DNA from: Tanypteryx hageni
Taxonomy: Eukaryota > Arthropoda > Insecta > Odonata > Petaluridae
Direction: 5' to 3'
Assembly (NCBI GenBank): GCA_028673005.1
Contig: CM054113.1
Coordinates: 66,769,350 to 66,833,349, forward strand
DNA length: 64,000 nucleotides
Shown: piece by piece, positions 40,675 to 52,869 of the stretch
Position numbering within the stretch: the first letter of the stretch is position 1
How the letters are laid out: every line of letters starts with the position of its first letter
Notes under the pieces: generated by a model
What the model was told of the DNA's origin: nothing
Seen by the model: the letters and a program-made list of their open reading frames with translations, nothing else
Databases searched by the model: none
Program-made: the position numbers and the translations under genes

Positions 40675-43671
40675 TTATTCATGGTTAAACCTGGTTCTCC
40701 ATATACTCCTATTTTCCGCTGTCCTCTTTATATCTTGATAACTCTCTTTCCCTTTCAAATCGTCTATCAGCTGAAACCTTTTCCTACCTCTTTCCCTTTT
40801 CCCATCTAGTTTTCCTTCTAACACGTCTTTAATCATACTCTCTCTCCTCAGGTAATGTCCAACCCAGTTAGCCTTCCTCTTTCTGATAGTCTGTATAATC
40901 ATTCGCTTCTCTCCTATTCTTCGTAGCACTTCATCGTTTTTCATCCTATCTGTCCATTTTATCTTCAGCATTCTCCTCCAAGTCCACATTTCAAAGCTTT
41001 CCAAGTATTTGATGTCATTTTTCCTTAGCGTCCATGTTTCTGCCCCATACAATGCTATACTCCATACGTAGCATTTTATCAACTTCTTGCGGATATCTTC
41101 CCTTATATTCCCTGTAAGTAGTTGTTTCTTTCTCCTGAAAGCCGCTTTTGCTTTTCCTATTCTAGTTTTGATCTCATCCGTACATTTTGCCTCTCGTGTT
41201 ATGATACTTCCAAGGTATTTATATTCTGAAACTTGTTCTAATGGCTTTCCCCCAATAGTTATGTTCAGATTCTCTTCTTTACCTGATATTCGAATGACCT
41301 TGGATTTTTCTGTATTTATTTCCATACCGTATTTTCTACCTGTTATCACTAGTCTATTTATCATTTTTTGTAGCTCCTCTTCCTTTCTTGCTAGAAGTAC
41401 TTGATCATCTGCGTATTTTACTGTTCTTATAATCCTTCCTCCAATTTTGAAATCCCCTGTGCCTTCTAAAGCTTCTTGCATTAGACTTTCTCCATATATA
41501 TTGAATAGGGTTGGCGATAGGCAGCAGCCTTGTCTTACTCCTCTACCGATATTTATTCCGCAGGTGTCCACATTCTCAAACCTGACCTTTACAACTTGAT
41601 TCTCATATAGATTCCTAATCAGTCTCCTGTCTTTCCAGTCTACACCTATATCCTTTAATATCTTCATCAACTTTACCCAATTTACTCTATCAAAGGCCTT
41701 CTGCCAGTCTACGAAACATGCGCAGATATCTTGACTGTATTCTATTGCCCTTTCTGATATGATTCTAACTACTCCTATAGCATCTCTAGTTCCTCGTCCT
41801 TTTCTGAAACCGAATTGATCTTCCCCTATTATTTCTTCTGCCTTTTTCTCCAGCCTTTTATTAAGAATCCTCGTGATGATCTTCGATGTGTGTGACAGAA
41901 GGCTTATAGTTCTGTAATCTTTACATTGCATTGCCTTTGGCTTCTTCTTTAGAGGGATCATTGTTACTTCTAGGAAATCCTGAGGCCACTCTCCCGTGTC
42001 GTAAATCTTATTAATTAATTTCGTGATCGCTTTTAGTCCTTCTGATCCTATGACTTTAAGTATCTCAGCCGGTATTCCATCGCTGCCCGTGGCTTTCCCC
42101 TTCTTAAGTTCCACTATCGCTTTTTCTACTTCGCTCTCCATAATACTTGGTCCTAAGTTGTCTTCTTCAATGTTTTCCTCATTTTCCAGTTCTATTTTTG
42201 CCGCTCCTGCCTGTTTGCTGTATAATTCCTTAATGTATTCTTCCCATACCTGTGCTACATCCTTTGTTTCTGAGACTATCTTCCCATCCGTATTCATAAT
42301 TCCTTTGCCACAAATTCCATTAGACTTCTTATCTTCTAATTCCAGTGCCCTAGCGTACATCATATCGTACCGTCCTAATTTCTCCATTTGTTCTATTTCA
42401 TCACATTTTCCTTTTAGCCAATTTTCTCTAGCTTTATCTGTTACCCTTCTCAACTCATTGTTTATACGCCTATAGTTGGCTCTACCTTCTTCACTGTTAA
42501 CGTTTTTCCATTTTCGTCTCTCATCCATTTTCTCCAGCATTTCCATCGTGATCCATGGTTTTCTGATTTTCTTCTCTTGTTTTCCAATCTCTTTATCCAA
42601 GGTATCCTTGATACTGGTTTTAATTTCATCCCATTCTATATCGACGGTCTTCGGTTTGTTTTCCAACTTTCTTAGGTTATCTTCCAACTTCATGCTGACT
42701 ACATCCTGCCTTTCTTTCAGTTTTTCTAGGTCCCAGGTCTGTCTTTCTCTTCTCGTTTTTCTTATTTGTTTGAGCTTTGTACTCACGTCAAGTATTAGAA
42801 GGCTGTGATCTGAATCAATGTCTGCTCCTTGCAATGCCTTGGCGTTCTTTATGCTGTTCCTAAATCTTTGTTTTACAAGGATGTAATCTATTTGGCATCT
42901 CATTCTATCTCCTGGGCTTTTCCATGTGTATAACCTTCGTTTATGGTTTTTGAACCATGTATTAGTCACTACAAGGTCATTATTGATGCAGAATTCTACG
43001 AGTTTCTCCCCTCCTCGATTTCTCTTCCCAAGTCCGTATTGCCCGACAACATTTTCTTCCTGTCCTTCTCCGACTATGCTGTTCCAATCTCCCATTATTA
43101 TGCAGTTTACCTTTCCTCTTCCGTCTTCTTCGTAAATTTCATTAATTTGCTCATAGATCTCATCTATTTCTTCATCGTCATGAGCTGACGTTGGCATATA
43201 TACCTGGATTATCAGCATGTCCACTGGGACTGCTTTTAGCTTTATTGCCATCAGTCTATCGTTCGTTGCTATTATCTTTGTCACGCTTTTCATCATATCT
43301 TTCCTAAGTACCAGAGCTACTCCCCTTTCCCCACTATTTCCTCCAGAATAAACTACCGTGAATTCTTCCGAGTCGAACTGTCCTTCTCCCTCCCATCTAG
43401 TTTCGCTTAGCCCTATAATGTCAACTCTATTTCTTCTCATTTCTTCTTTCAAGTTCTCTAGCTTTCCTGCCTTTCTCATAGTTCTTACGTTCCAAGTCCC
43501 TATTCGTAATTTACTTTCGACAAATGTTTTCCTCAAGGCAGTCCCCGCCCGGAGATCCGATTGGGGGACTATTTTACCTCCGGATTGTTTTACCTCGAGA
43601 GAACTCATATTGTCCAACCATATAATCTTTACTAGGGATTGTAATGTGGTAGTTTCCCTCTTGCTTTCCAC
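40675..43671 (-). CDS. LINE polyprotein: AP endonuclease plus reverse transcriptase, intact
   Basis: 998 residues without a break. The endonuclease starts GTWNVRTMRKAG (Asn61), with IIGLSETRWEG (Glu90), IIMGDWNSIVG, QIDYILVK and DIDSDHSLLIL. The reverse transcriptase has GSDGIPAEILK, YRTISLLSHTSKI, CACFVDWQKAFDRV (Asp655), GVRQGCCLSPTLFNIY and KYADDQVLLA (YADD at 753-756). The C-terminal part has IALYGAETWTLRK and KANWVGHYLRRES, ending in a basic region. The size fits single-ORF RTE elements. The start could instead be the Met of MSSLEVK (codon 22 in this frame), since the copy at 61 kb differs by 2 bp just before it. All active-site residues are present, so the element may still be mobile. 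Confidence 0.92.
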   Translation of the reverse strand: MESKRETTTLQSLVKIIWLDNMSSLEVKQSGGKIVPQSDLRAGTALRKTFVESKLRIGTWNVRTMRKAGKLENLKEEMRRNRVDIIGLSETRWEGEGQFDSEEFTVVYSGGNSGERGVALVLRKDMMKSVTKIIATNDRLMAIKLKAVPVDMLIIQVYMPTSAHDDEEIDEIYEQINEIYEEDGRGKVNCIIMGDWNSIVGEGQEENVVGQYGLGKRNRGGEKLVEFCINNDLVVTNTWFKNHKRRLYTWKSPGDRMRCQIDYILVKQRFRNSIKNAKALQGADIDSDHSLLILDVSTKLKQIRKTRRERQTWDLEKLKERQDVVSMKLEDNLRKLENKPKTVDIEWDEIKTSIKDTLDKEIGKQEKKIRKPWITMEMLEKMDERRKWKNVNSEEGRANYRRINNELRRVTDKARENWLKGKCDEIEQMEKLGRYDMMYARALELEDKKSNGICGKGIMNTDGKIVSETKDVAQVWEEYIKELYSKQAGAAKIELENEENIEEDNLGPSIMESEVEKAIVELKKGKATGSDGIPAEILKVIGSEGLKAITKLINKIYDTGEWPQDFLEVTMIPLKKKPKAMQCKDYRTISLLSHTSKIITRILNKRLEKKAEEIIGEDQFGFRKGRGTRDAIGVVRIISERAIEYSQDICACFVDWQKAFDRVNWVKLMKILKDIGVDWKDRRLIRNLYENQVVKVRFENVDTCGINIGRGVRQGCCLSPTLFNIYGESLMQEALEGTGDFKIGGRIIRTVKYADDQVLLARKEEELQKMINRLVITGRKYGMEINTEKSKVIRISGKEENLNITIGGKPLEQVSEYKYLGSIITREAKCTDEIKTRIGKAKAAFRRKKQLLTGNIREDIRKKLIKCYVWSIALYGAETWTLRKNDIKYLESFEMWTWRRMLKIKWTDRMKNDEVLRRIGEKRMIIQTIRKRKANWVGHYLRRESMIKDVLEGKLDGKRERGRKRFQLIDDLKGKESYQDIKRTAENRSIWRTRFNHE

Positions 43672-43833
43672 ATCGCAGTACTGTAGCCGTTCAAATCGTC
43701 CTGATCACGCCTACAGCTGTATTGGATATAGACCCAACCAACATCATTTGTTTTCGGCTCTATACCATACTGACAGTACTGCTGCCTACTGCCAGGCACT
43801 GATGATAGTTTTTTTTTTTTTTTTATAAATAAA

Positions 43834-43904
43834 ACCTCCATTCGAGGGGTTTGAACCCCCGAACTTTGCAATAGAAAGCCGACACGCTAACCACTACACC
43901 ACCA

Positions 43905-43909
<5 letters not shown>
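43834..43909 (-). other. tRNA-like head of the LINE
   Basis: On the minus strand GGTGTAGTGGTTAGCGTGTC matches a Pol III box A and GGGGGTTCAAACCCC matches box B with a T-arm stem. The spacing is tRNA-like, and a TTTT follows the head as a minimal Pol III terminator, then an A-run before the LINE. The resemblance is closest to tRNA-Glu-type SINE heads. The acceptor stem does not pair well, so it is not a functional tRNA. Confidence 0.7.

Positions 43910-43971
<62 letters not shown>
43907..43971. repeat. (TA)n microsatellite
   Basis: Uninterrupted TA repeats next to the LINE 5' end. Confidence 0.95.
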
Positions 43972-43974
<3 letters not shown>

Positions 43975-44216
43975 ATGACAACAAGGTGTTGGGATGAGGA
44001 GGAGTTCTCTCTCTGTAGCTGAAGAAGGAGTAGTTCCGAAAGCTTTACGTTTGTGATGTTTCTGTGTTTTTGTGTTATTTTACGTGTGTCGCTTCGACAT
44101 CCCCGGGGCCTCGCCAACCTGAAGTCGTCTGATTGGTGAGTGCTCACTGGGTTTCCTCATCCCAACACCTTGTTGACATCCATATATCTATTTTACCTTT
44201 CCTTTTCCGTAAGTTG

Positions 44217-44217
<1 letters not shown>
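43972..44217. repeat. Right arm of the inverted repeat flanking the LINE, plus a direct partial copy
   Basis: 43993-44217 is the inverse of 40401-40617. In addition 43972-44000 repeats in direct orientation the words of 40435-40463 (ATGGATGACAACAAGGTG then TTGGGATGAGGA). A (TA)n tract follows at 44218-44259. Confidence 0.8.
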
Positions 44218-44262
<45 letters not shown>

Positions 44263-44269
44263 TCCAATC

Positions 44270-45040
44270 ATAGCCTTCTGATATTGGATATAGCCACAAA
44301 GCTCCAACAATTAAAAAAAGAAAAAGGAGCGTTACTATCGTCAATTGTTAACAATAGTCGTAGGTAGTTGGCGTGGTGGTGGAAGCTAAAAATATAAGAT
44401 ATCTCTTAAACAATGCATTATATGGGAAAATGTTTCAAACAAAGGTTGTAGGAAGTTAAATTTCCTACATTCTAGTATTTTTACATTTATCACATATTAA
44501 AGGAAATATTTCAAAATAACGGATGTGACAAGAGTAAACACCCACTTCCGGGTGACCGATTTTTACCAAATACTAATCAGTTCTTCTGACTTTTATAAAA
44601 ATGTTAAATATAAAACTTTGGGTTGACCTGATTAATAGTTTTTGAGTTAGAGCACCCACAAAAAAGCTGTCTCTCTCACACACACGCACGCACGTACGCA
44701 TGCACACACACAGACATAATCGAGAAAATGGTCAAAACGTGTTCAGGGGACCTCAAAACGTGTATTTCCGTTGAAATCTCGAAGTCGATTTGTTCATGAA
44801 AACGAACCTTTCCCTTATACTATGTATGGAGAAAGTAAAAAGGACAAATTTGATCTTGCGTACAAACTAATTGCCGCGATTATAATTAAGTGGCGCCATA
44901 AATTGGTCGGTGACGACGTCGGAATGCAATTAAGAAATAACGTGCTTAAATACAGCCGATAAAAAGCTAGAAAAATCCACAAATATAACCTTATCGTGCT
45001 TTCTAATTCTATGGGTATAATTCTCATAGATAAAGTAAAT
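44270..45040. repeat. Interspersed repeat, second copy at 51.68 kb
   Basis: Shares with 51820-52390 the ordered words TTGGATATA(G/A)CCACAAAGCT, TAAACAATGCATTATATGGG, GTAAACACCCACTT, GAGCACCCACAAAA, TCAAAACGT(G/A)TTCA and ACTA(T/C)GTATGGAGAAAGTA. A CA-type microsatellite varies between copies. No coding content. Confidence 0.75.
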
Positions 45041-45170
45041 CCTTCCTCTCTTTATTTGCTCTCACACGTTCCGTCCTATTCTCCTCATCGTTCGGTATAT
45101 TCTCGAGACTTTCTGCATCCCCATTTCTCCCATCTCCTTCCTTCCTTTATCTTCCCCTTTTCTCTAGAAC

Positions 45171-45475
45171 GGGGTGCCGGTGGTGTATTGGTTAGGACGC
45201 TGGTTGCTACTCGCAAAGGCAGCGGTTACGAATCCTGCTAAAGTAGATTTTTCCGAGGTCGCTCGGCCCCTGTTTGTACGGTTTGAGGAGACCGCGCAAA
45301 TTAAGCGTTCCGTCCTTCGGAATGGACGTTAAGCCATTGGCCCCCTTGATGCTCTTCGTTAAGAGTAGGCTAATGCCGGCATTGGCTTTCCCTCCTCCCT
45401 TGTCATTGTGTTCAGTGTGGAAGGAGATATGGCTATAATAATCCAAGAGGTTGTTTAGCCAAAAAAATACACACA
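45171..45475 (+). mobile_element. tRNA-derived SINE
   Basis: The head GGGGTGCCGGTGGTGTATTG GTTAGGACGC carries box A, and CGGTTACGAATCC (about 45223) box B. The body includes GGAATGGACGTTAAGCCATTGG, a word I know from arthropod SINEs, and the end runs into an A-rich CACACA tail. About 300 bp is typical. No clear target duplication was found. Confidence 0.75.
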
Positions 45476-45960
45476 CACCCCTTTACTCTCCTATCCAATT
45501 ACTTTTCTCCCATCTCTTCTTCCTTTTCTTTATTTTACTTCTTTCTCTCCTATACATTCTCTTTCCTCCTATCATTTCTTCTTTTCCCCCTTTTCTCTCC
45601 TATCATCCCGTTTTCTCCCATTTCTTCTTTGTCCTTCTTTTCTTACCCCTTTCTCCCCTATCCATTCTTTTTCTTCCTACCATCTCTTACCTCCCCCCTT
45701 CCTTCTCTTTATCATCCAATTTTCTCTCCTACCCGTTACCTTTTCTCCCATCTTCTCTTCTTTTACCCCTTTCCTCCTCTTTATCTCCCCCATTTCTCTC
45801 CTATCCATTCTCTTTTCTCCTATTTTTTCTCATTTTCCCACTTCCTCCTCTTTATCTTCCCCTTTTCTCATCCATCCGCCATCCCACTTACTCCACTTCT
45901 AATTCCCTTCCAATTCCACAACATTATTTCTTTTCCATTCCACCTTCCCGTTCTCCGTAG
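45476..45960. repeat. Pyrimidine-rich low-complexity tract
   Basis: Almost pure C/T for ~480 bp, built from words such as TTTTCTCCTATCCATTC and CTCCTCTTTATC. The long open frames it contains encode only Ser/Phe/Leu/Pro runs. Confidence 0.9.
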
Positions 45961-46339
45961 CTAAGGGAGGCGGGGAAATGGGGAGGCTGGGAGGGGAAGG
46001 GACGCTCGGTGAGGCTGAGAGAGGGGGGCGTTCGACTAAGCTAGCAGTCTCGCCGCGGCGTTGAATCCTACTATACCTCTTCGACTCTCACTCCGCCTCC
46101 GTTGAAAAAGTCCCGAACTCCTACGCATCGCGGGTCGGTACAACGACCGCGATTGCCCAAAGGGTAAATTGTACTTACCCTAACGCCACCTGGATGTCAA
46201 CCACCTCGAGGGGCGCGCCGAAAAATCGCTCCTTGACAGACGAAGCGGAACGATCTATCGTGGTGTCCTCGCTTCGGTTCCTATTCCGTTACTGCAAGAC
46301 ATCGAACCTTCCGAGGAATAAGGCGGTCCATCCGGGAAG

Positions 46340-46441
46340 ATGACGATCTGCGACGAAAAGGAACCACTTCTGGGTCCATCCAAAGGACCGGTGCAAGTCC
46401 ACGATGGAGATTCCGCCTCCGGTTACCACAGCATCGGTTAC
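46340..46441 (+). CDS. Candidate first coding exon of a host gene
   Basis: An ATG in a GC-richer, CpG-containing island opens 34 codons (MTICDEKEPLLGPSKG... ending SGYHSIGY) and ends exactly at a consensus donor TAC/GTAAGT. An in-frame TAA lies 18 bases upstream of the ATG, so it is the first Met. The acidic dileucine word EKEPLLG is typical of the cytoplasmic start of some membrane transporters and sorting receptors, but the protein is not recognised. Exons that would follow are not seen within the next 17 kb, so the gene would have a long first intron. The upstream 300 bp look like promoter and 5' leader. Confidence 0.4.
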
Positions 46442-49400
46442 GTAAGTGTCTGTAAGCCATCGCTGCCCCTCCAAGGCCGGTGCTCTGCGCGATCTGGAGA
46501 AAAAGAGTGATTGAGTGTGCATGTGTGCATGTATCTGCCACATGACTCCGTCGACTCTCGTGTTTATTGCGACTTTCGAGGAGGGAAGTGTATGTCAGTG
46601 GGAAAGGGCACGGGAAGGTATTCTCACGTGGAAAGGGTGGACTAAGCGGAAATTAATAGGTGGATAAAGAGATCCGCTCCGTTTCCAATGCGTGAAGTAC
46701 TTTTCTCCCATCCCTCCCTTTGATGGTCGTTTCTTATTATTTATCGAAGATCGATTTCAACTGGATTGGTAAAACAATACGCCGCGCTTTGTTGCAATTA
46801 GCGGCGACGCGATTCAGTAATTAATTATGTCGTGCGTGAATTTATGTAACGAAGTGTTTTCTTTCGTTTGCATGTTGTCGACTCGTTCTGATATTAGAGC
46901 ATGCGGCAAGTGTTGAGTTTTTTTTATCTTCATTTAGGATCTTAGAAAAAAAGTTTCTTTGAGAAAATAATAATGTAAAGTATTCGAATAAATATTTCCT
47001 ACGGCAGTGCTACAACAAAAATTGAGTTTTCATTGTGCTAGAGTATTATATAATATTTCTTGAGATGATTTTTTTCGACTATCGCAGTATCGCAATATTT
47101 TAATGTAACTGTAATGGAAAGGAATTATATATTCAGTTCTATCATTTAGTTAACTGAAGTGATACACACATAAATATAACGTTAATTAAATGTAGCATTA
47201 ATTTTCTTATAAAACCTTGATTTGCAATTATTTTTTATTTAAAAATTAGGTTTAATGGGATACTTGAATTTTTTCTCAATTCATAAATACAATGAATAAT
47301 ACCTAATACCTTTTAGTATTTACAATCACGCCCTTATTAGAATATCTGTATGTTCAATACTAACAAAATTAAAATGATTTTTTTTGTAAGAGACTATTAA
47401 ATTATCGAAAATATAAATAGAATCTTTTCTTCTTCCCTAATAACGCAATTATCATTCAAATAAAAGATTTTCTCTAAGATATTATCAAAATAAGTTGGTT
47501 TTACCTATTGTCATTGTTTTTTAAAACATGTAAACATGAACGAGATAAAGGGCATCCTGCTTCTTGATTATAGATTTTGTTCTCAGTCCGTATTCATTGA
47601 CATTGGCTCAAAATTATGATCAAGCGCTGCATTTCAGGTAGTCAGTCATTATCCTAGATTTTTTAAAAATCTGCGGGTAGTGCGGTTTTTGGTATGATAT
47701 TAAAACCTAAAAAAAGTCTCCGGATCTTTAAAGCTTTGCAAGCCTCATAAGTGCAGTCAGACCAGGAAGATATTGGGTAACCCTCAAAAAGAGAGGGGAA
47801 GAATGCGTGGAAGAAGAAGTGAGGGGAAAGAGAGAGAGATGAGAATGTGGGAGTACACGTGGAGCGTGTCGCGAAAGTGCCCCGCAGATGAAATGAATCG
47901 TTCATTAAGGGAAACGTAAGATAGCATTTACTCGCAGTTTCCTCGTGGAAGTCTTTCGTTCATTCATCATTGCTCGACTCTCATCGTTTGACATCACTGC
48001 AATCGTACTTTTGCTTTAGAGGAGATATAAAATTAGCGTTTTTGTTGTTGTAACAACCTTAGGAAAAAATAAGAGACTTCAACGCCCGAGAAAAAAATCA
48101 CATCGGATAAGTTCGAAGATTTGATAGCTTAAACTATCATTTTATTTATGTATTAGTGCTATTATATATTTGTGTGTGTGGGTGGGTATGTGCGCGCTTA
48201 CGTGTGTGGAGAGAGAGCGAGGCACCTTTATTTTTCGTGTTTTAATCATTCAATCTGCAAATATTCCATTCCCACCGGCGTCAATAAAATTATAGTATAA
48301 AGTTTGTCCGAAAACAAGGGATCAGATTCAAGAACCATTACCTATTTATTAGTGTTGAAGTGTGACGTCACTATGCCTCGTCCTTCATCCTCTTATATAT
48401 TTTCTGAGATAATGTTTTATTTATATTTTGTAACGATGTTTTGATACACGCTGTAAATACTGATTTCCAAAAGGCTGAGGGTCAAAAACGCATCGGCACC
48501 CAAAATATAGGAATCTTTTAAGGAAATTAAGTGTTATTCAAATCAAACTTTCCGTGTGTTACCAATACAAGAATAATTAGAATGTTGAAGAATTCCGGCG
48601 AAGGTGTGGAATTGTAAGTTAATTTTCAGAAAGGATTATTCGTACTTTAAAGATGTTGAATGATATACATCTACACCCCACCTGTTTTATAAATTGACGA
48701 CTTTCACTATACGCTAAGTCATCAGAAAATGCATCTAAGTCTGAAGATAAATTATATTTCATACAGTTGGTAAATGCTCATGGGATAGTATTCAACCCGT
48801 CCATCCCCTAGCATTCCTCGAGTCCCGTTGGTCAGCGAATGTCACTGCGGCAGTCTGAGTGGTTATATAACGTGGTTGCATAACGATCGGCCGTAACCCG
48901 TCAAATACTAACTCGCATCGCTCCGAAGGGTCATCGAACGAAAATGAACGTGGAAGAATGAGAAAAACTATTAAAATATCCGACTTCTCTCGGTAGCAAA
49001 ATTTTATGCACCGAAAGATTTGAATATAAATTTTGGTTCGATTGGTTTGCGCAGTCAACTTCACCATCTGATTTAGGTAAGATGGCAATGACCTAAAATT
49101 CAGACTTATGTGACCAGGGTACATACCGAGTCATATAGGTTTGTTAAATGCCTAATATCCAGCAAAAAGTGCGTTTTGGACCAAATTAATGATTATGCAC
49201 GAATCGAGTCTGTTAAAATATCCTTAACACCGAAGAATTACTAATAAATGCTCGCTTGGTTTTTTTAAACGATGAATCCCAAAGGTTTGTCAATACAGAG
49301 GATTAATTTTGATTTGTAGAATTAAACTGGCAAAATATGCCTGACCCAAATCACTACTAACTGTATGTGACATTTCATCATTTATCGGCCCAATAATGTC

Positions 49401-51680
49401 TTTATCAATATAATATCGCTGGAGCATTGAGGTTATCCAATTAGAGATGCGATTTATTGTAAAATAAGAAGAGGAAAAGTTTTCTTAACTTTATGATAAA
49501 GAAACTTAAAATTGTAATTAATGGAATTAAATTCTAAATTTTAGAAAAAATGGATTCTTCGTGAGAGCAACGTGTATGTTTTATAGAGGAAATTAATTTA
49601 CCTTGAAGATTAATGAGGAAAATTAGGTATGTATGGGATGCAAATGAAATCTCGAGATTTTAAACCTGTTTGTTATGTATATCGGATAACGAACAAGAAG
49701 TAATATATGTTTTTTGCAGAGATGAAACGCTTGTTTTTTCTCCTATCAAAGAGAAATTCCTAGAGCATTTAAAGGCCTACACAGCTTAAGATCGATTAAT
49801 AAAATACGGAATAAATGTAGGCGGAGCTAAATGATCCTTGTGACTATTGGTATCATAGATTTGTGATAAATATTTCTGCACTGATTATAATTTTCAATGG
49901 GTAAATTATATACATGTATCTATATGTAACGTTTTTGCTACTTTCGGATGAGATGATTGAAGAAGACATGGTTACATTTTTATATTATTAAATATTGTCA
50001 GTAATATCAGTAGAAAAACATTTAAAAAATGCTTGAATTCGATTTGAAGCATCGCAGTCACTTTTTTCTTCAGTAAAAAAACATCGCATAGCTCTTCAGA
50101 ATGAAACGTACGAGGTGGGTATTCCTTTCGAAAATATAATGAGAGTCAATATTCTCGTTGAATATTTGCTGTATAAAGCTCTTTCTCCAACCGAAGTACA
50201 ACCAAATCAAGAGCGCGTGAACCTGAGATAATTTTGGACTCAAAACAAAAACAGCGTCCTACAAACTCTAATAATAAGTTCCACTCCAAGCTGTGAAACT
50301 ATACGCATATGCACAGCACGTTGTGAAAAAGGATGCAGGGAATTCTGTCCCCCCTTTCTTCCATGCTCCCCCCAAGCCTCAGCGAATCTAACTATGGATA
50401 ATTAACGTGAGCCTACTCGTGGAAGCTGTGACGTAATGCAGTATATTTATATAAGAAAAAGCAAGTAAGGAGAGAACTGATGAATCAAATATCAAGGGGG
50501 GTTTTTTATTGCTCCCAATTACACCCCATTGCCTGCCCCTGGAATCCTCAACTTTTAACCTCGGAAAGAACTTACGTCCATAGACAATCCCTCAAAATTT
50601 GTTTGCTGTAACTTGAACGGTGTAGGAGTTCATTGGACACGAAATGTGACTAAAAAGAGCGAAATGAAGATTATTTAGGTATTTTACGACCAGATGACGA
50701 TTTGAGAAGAGTGGGTGTTATAAAACGATAAATAAATGAAAAGTCGCGTAGCTTGAATGAAAAGCTCATTAAAACTCGCACAGAGATTTTAAATCTATAT
50801 TGATATAAAATTAATGTGATTGTGTTAGAAAGAGACTTTTTCAAGAATAGAAGAATGACCGACGGCGCCGGTAATCTCGGATGAAGAGATAAGAGAGAAA
50901 CGTCAAGGAAACCGTGAAGTTATTAAGTGGAAATGAGTATGGAGATCGTTTCGTACAGTTAGTGTAAATAATATATCTCGATATGAAGCATTACGCCTTC
51001 AAGTCAAATGGAAATAAATTATTCCTGACATCGATGCATTAGTCAAGAGTGTTTTCGTTAGCAAAAATTTCCAGTTTAAAGGACTGGATTTCTTGAACAA
51101 GCTCAGCACGACTTGAGGTTGTCGGCAAAAGATACAAAAGGAAATACTTCGACGATTATCTGGTAATATCGTCCCCGAATTGCTTTAGTTTACTACCGGC
51201 GGAGAGTCGGTTCAGTCAAACAAAAATACTACTCGTCAAACTCAAACACTTTGTTTTACTAATAGCGAGTGTCTTTTCTTCGAAGCTACTTGACTCTTTC
51301 GTGACCGAATTAGGGTGTTAAGGGGTAATGGGGGAAGGGAAAGCCGCAACAAAGGACTGGAAAAATCTACCAAGGGCGAGGCGAGGAATGCGAAAGAGAA
51401 AATGAAGCGGCCATCAGTTGCCCGTGTGCACTGCGCCCATGACCCCGAAAGCATGTTTCAATAATATTTTTTATTACATTTATCTACAACTTTGAGATTA
51501 AATTTGCAGATTTAATTCAGTTGTTTCTCCAAAAGATCACGGAAAGGCAAAAAAATTCAACTACATTCCAAACTCGAAACAAACGATTATTAGAATACTA
51601 ATATTAGAAAATTGACACGGGGAAGCCAATATTTCTATGATCTTCAGCCATGATATTCAGGAAAACAAAACTAAAAAATC
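46442..51680. other. No gene seen; possibly intron
   Basis: AT-rich DNA without convincing frames, RNA genes or transposon ends. A GT/CA-type tract lies near 48165-48215. Its low repeat content compared with the flanks would fit intronic or intergenic single-copy DNA. Confidence 0.4.
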
Positions 51681-51683
51681 CGA

Positions 51684-52395
51684 TGTGGCCACCACATGAC
51701 TTTCTCCATACCTGTAATATTTCTAAAAATTCCAAATAGGTTACATGATAATAAATATTTTAAGGAACTGTGAGAAAAATTTAAAGACTTTACAAAGAGC
51801 AGAAATAAACTAAAACCATAGCCTTATGACATTGGATATAACCACGAAGCTGCAACAATTAAGAAAATATAAAGGAGTGTTACTAACAATAAGACGTAAC
51901 TAATTGTAAGCGTAAAGTGTTTACAATAGCCGCCGGTAGGTGGTGTGGTTGTGGCAGTAAAAAAATAGTTTTAAAGATATCTTTTAAACAATGCATTATA
52001 TGGGAAAATGTTTCAAACAAAGTTTGTAGAAAATTAAATTTCGTACAACATTTATTCTAGTATTTTTTACATTTATCAAATATTAAAGCTAATATTAAAA
52101 AAAACGGGCGTGACAAGTGTAAACACCCACTTTCATTTGACTGATTTTTACAAAAAATTAATCATCTCGTGACTTTCATAAAAATGTTAAATATAAAATC
52201 TCGCGTTGATCGGGTCTTGAGTTAGAGCACCCACAAAACTGTCACATACACACACAGACATCATCGAGAAAATTGTCAAAACGTATTCAAGGGACCTCAA
52301 AACGCGTATTTCCCTTGAAATCTCGAATTTGATTTTTTTCATGAGTATAATACTTTCCCCTATACTACGTATGGAGAAAGTAAAAAAGGACCGCA
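51684..52395. repeat. Interspersed repeat, including an empty version of the 36.24-kb LINE site
   Basis: The first 50 bases match 36180-36238 almost perfectly, continue past AATAGGTT into ACATGATAATAAATATTTTAAGG and then match the DNA right of the LINE (38860-38920). The remainder matches 44270-44850. Confidence 0.75.
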
Positions 52396-52699
52396 GAATT
52401 GAAATTCCTTCACTCTGCGAGGCAGTCTAAAATAAGATTGCGGAGGTCAATGGATTCTATAAAAGGGAAAAGCAGAATTAAATCCGGCCCAAAAAATCAG
52501 TCACTATGAATCAAGTAACACTGAAGAAAGTAAAGGTAATCCGATTCGCGGAGTCCTTGAAAAACCGCGAGAAGAACAAATGAAATGTCTAAGGAAGTTA
52601 TAAATATAATTTGACCGAGTGGAGAAATGAGACGATAAAACAACGTCACGTCGCTTTGTGGTCTACAAGAAGTTTTGACAGAGACGAAAAAGTCTCGAA

Positions 52700-52701
<2 letters not shown>

Positions 52702-52749
<48 letters not shown>

Positions 52750-52780
52750 TATATACATATATACACACACACACACACAG
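52702..52780. repeat. (TA)n-(CA)n microsatellite
   Basis: TA repeats with one break followed by CA repeats; a second CA-rich stretch lies at 52806-52842. Confidence 0.95.
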
Positions 52781-52869
52781 TGGCTTATCTAGGGTATGGC
52801 AAAGGCACACACAAACACGCACGCACCCCCACACACACACATACGGCCAGAAAGTAGTAGGTGTCTAAA

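Larger units (their letters stand above)
40635..43909 (-). mobile_element. Full-length RTE-type LINE with intact ORF and tRNA-like 5' end
   Basis: On the minus strand: a tRNA-like head (43834-43909), an A-rich stretch, a short 5' leader, a single 998-codon ORF and a 3' end of CATGATGATGATGA-like repeats (40634-40648). A second copy at 58208-61480 has exactly the same ends, so these are the element's natural limits. It is inserted in (TA)n DNA, so the target duplication cannot be read. The family is of the kind often annotated as craniofacial development protein 2-like, i.e. RTE-related. Confidence 0.9.

Noticed and set aside
42023..43828. Plus-strand frames over the intact LINE
   Set aside because: Antisense shadows of the 998-codon ORF, repeated identically at 59.6-61.5 kb.
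43834..43909. Functional tRNA gene
   Set aside because: Boxes A and B are good, but the acceptor stem and anticodon arm do not pair properly, and an identical copy sits at the head of another LINE, so it is part of a mobile element.
45451..45964. Long open frames of ~110-170 codons
   Set aside because: They arise from almost pure C/T sequence and encode only low-complexity Ser/Phe/Leu/Pro.
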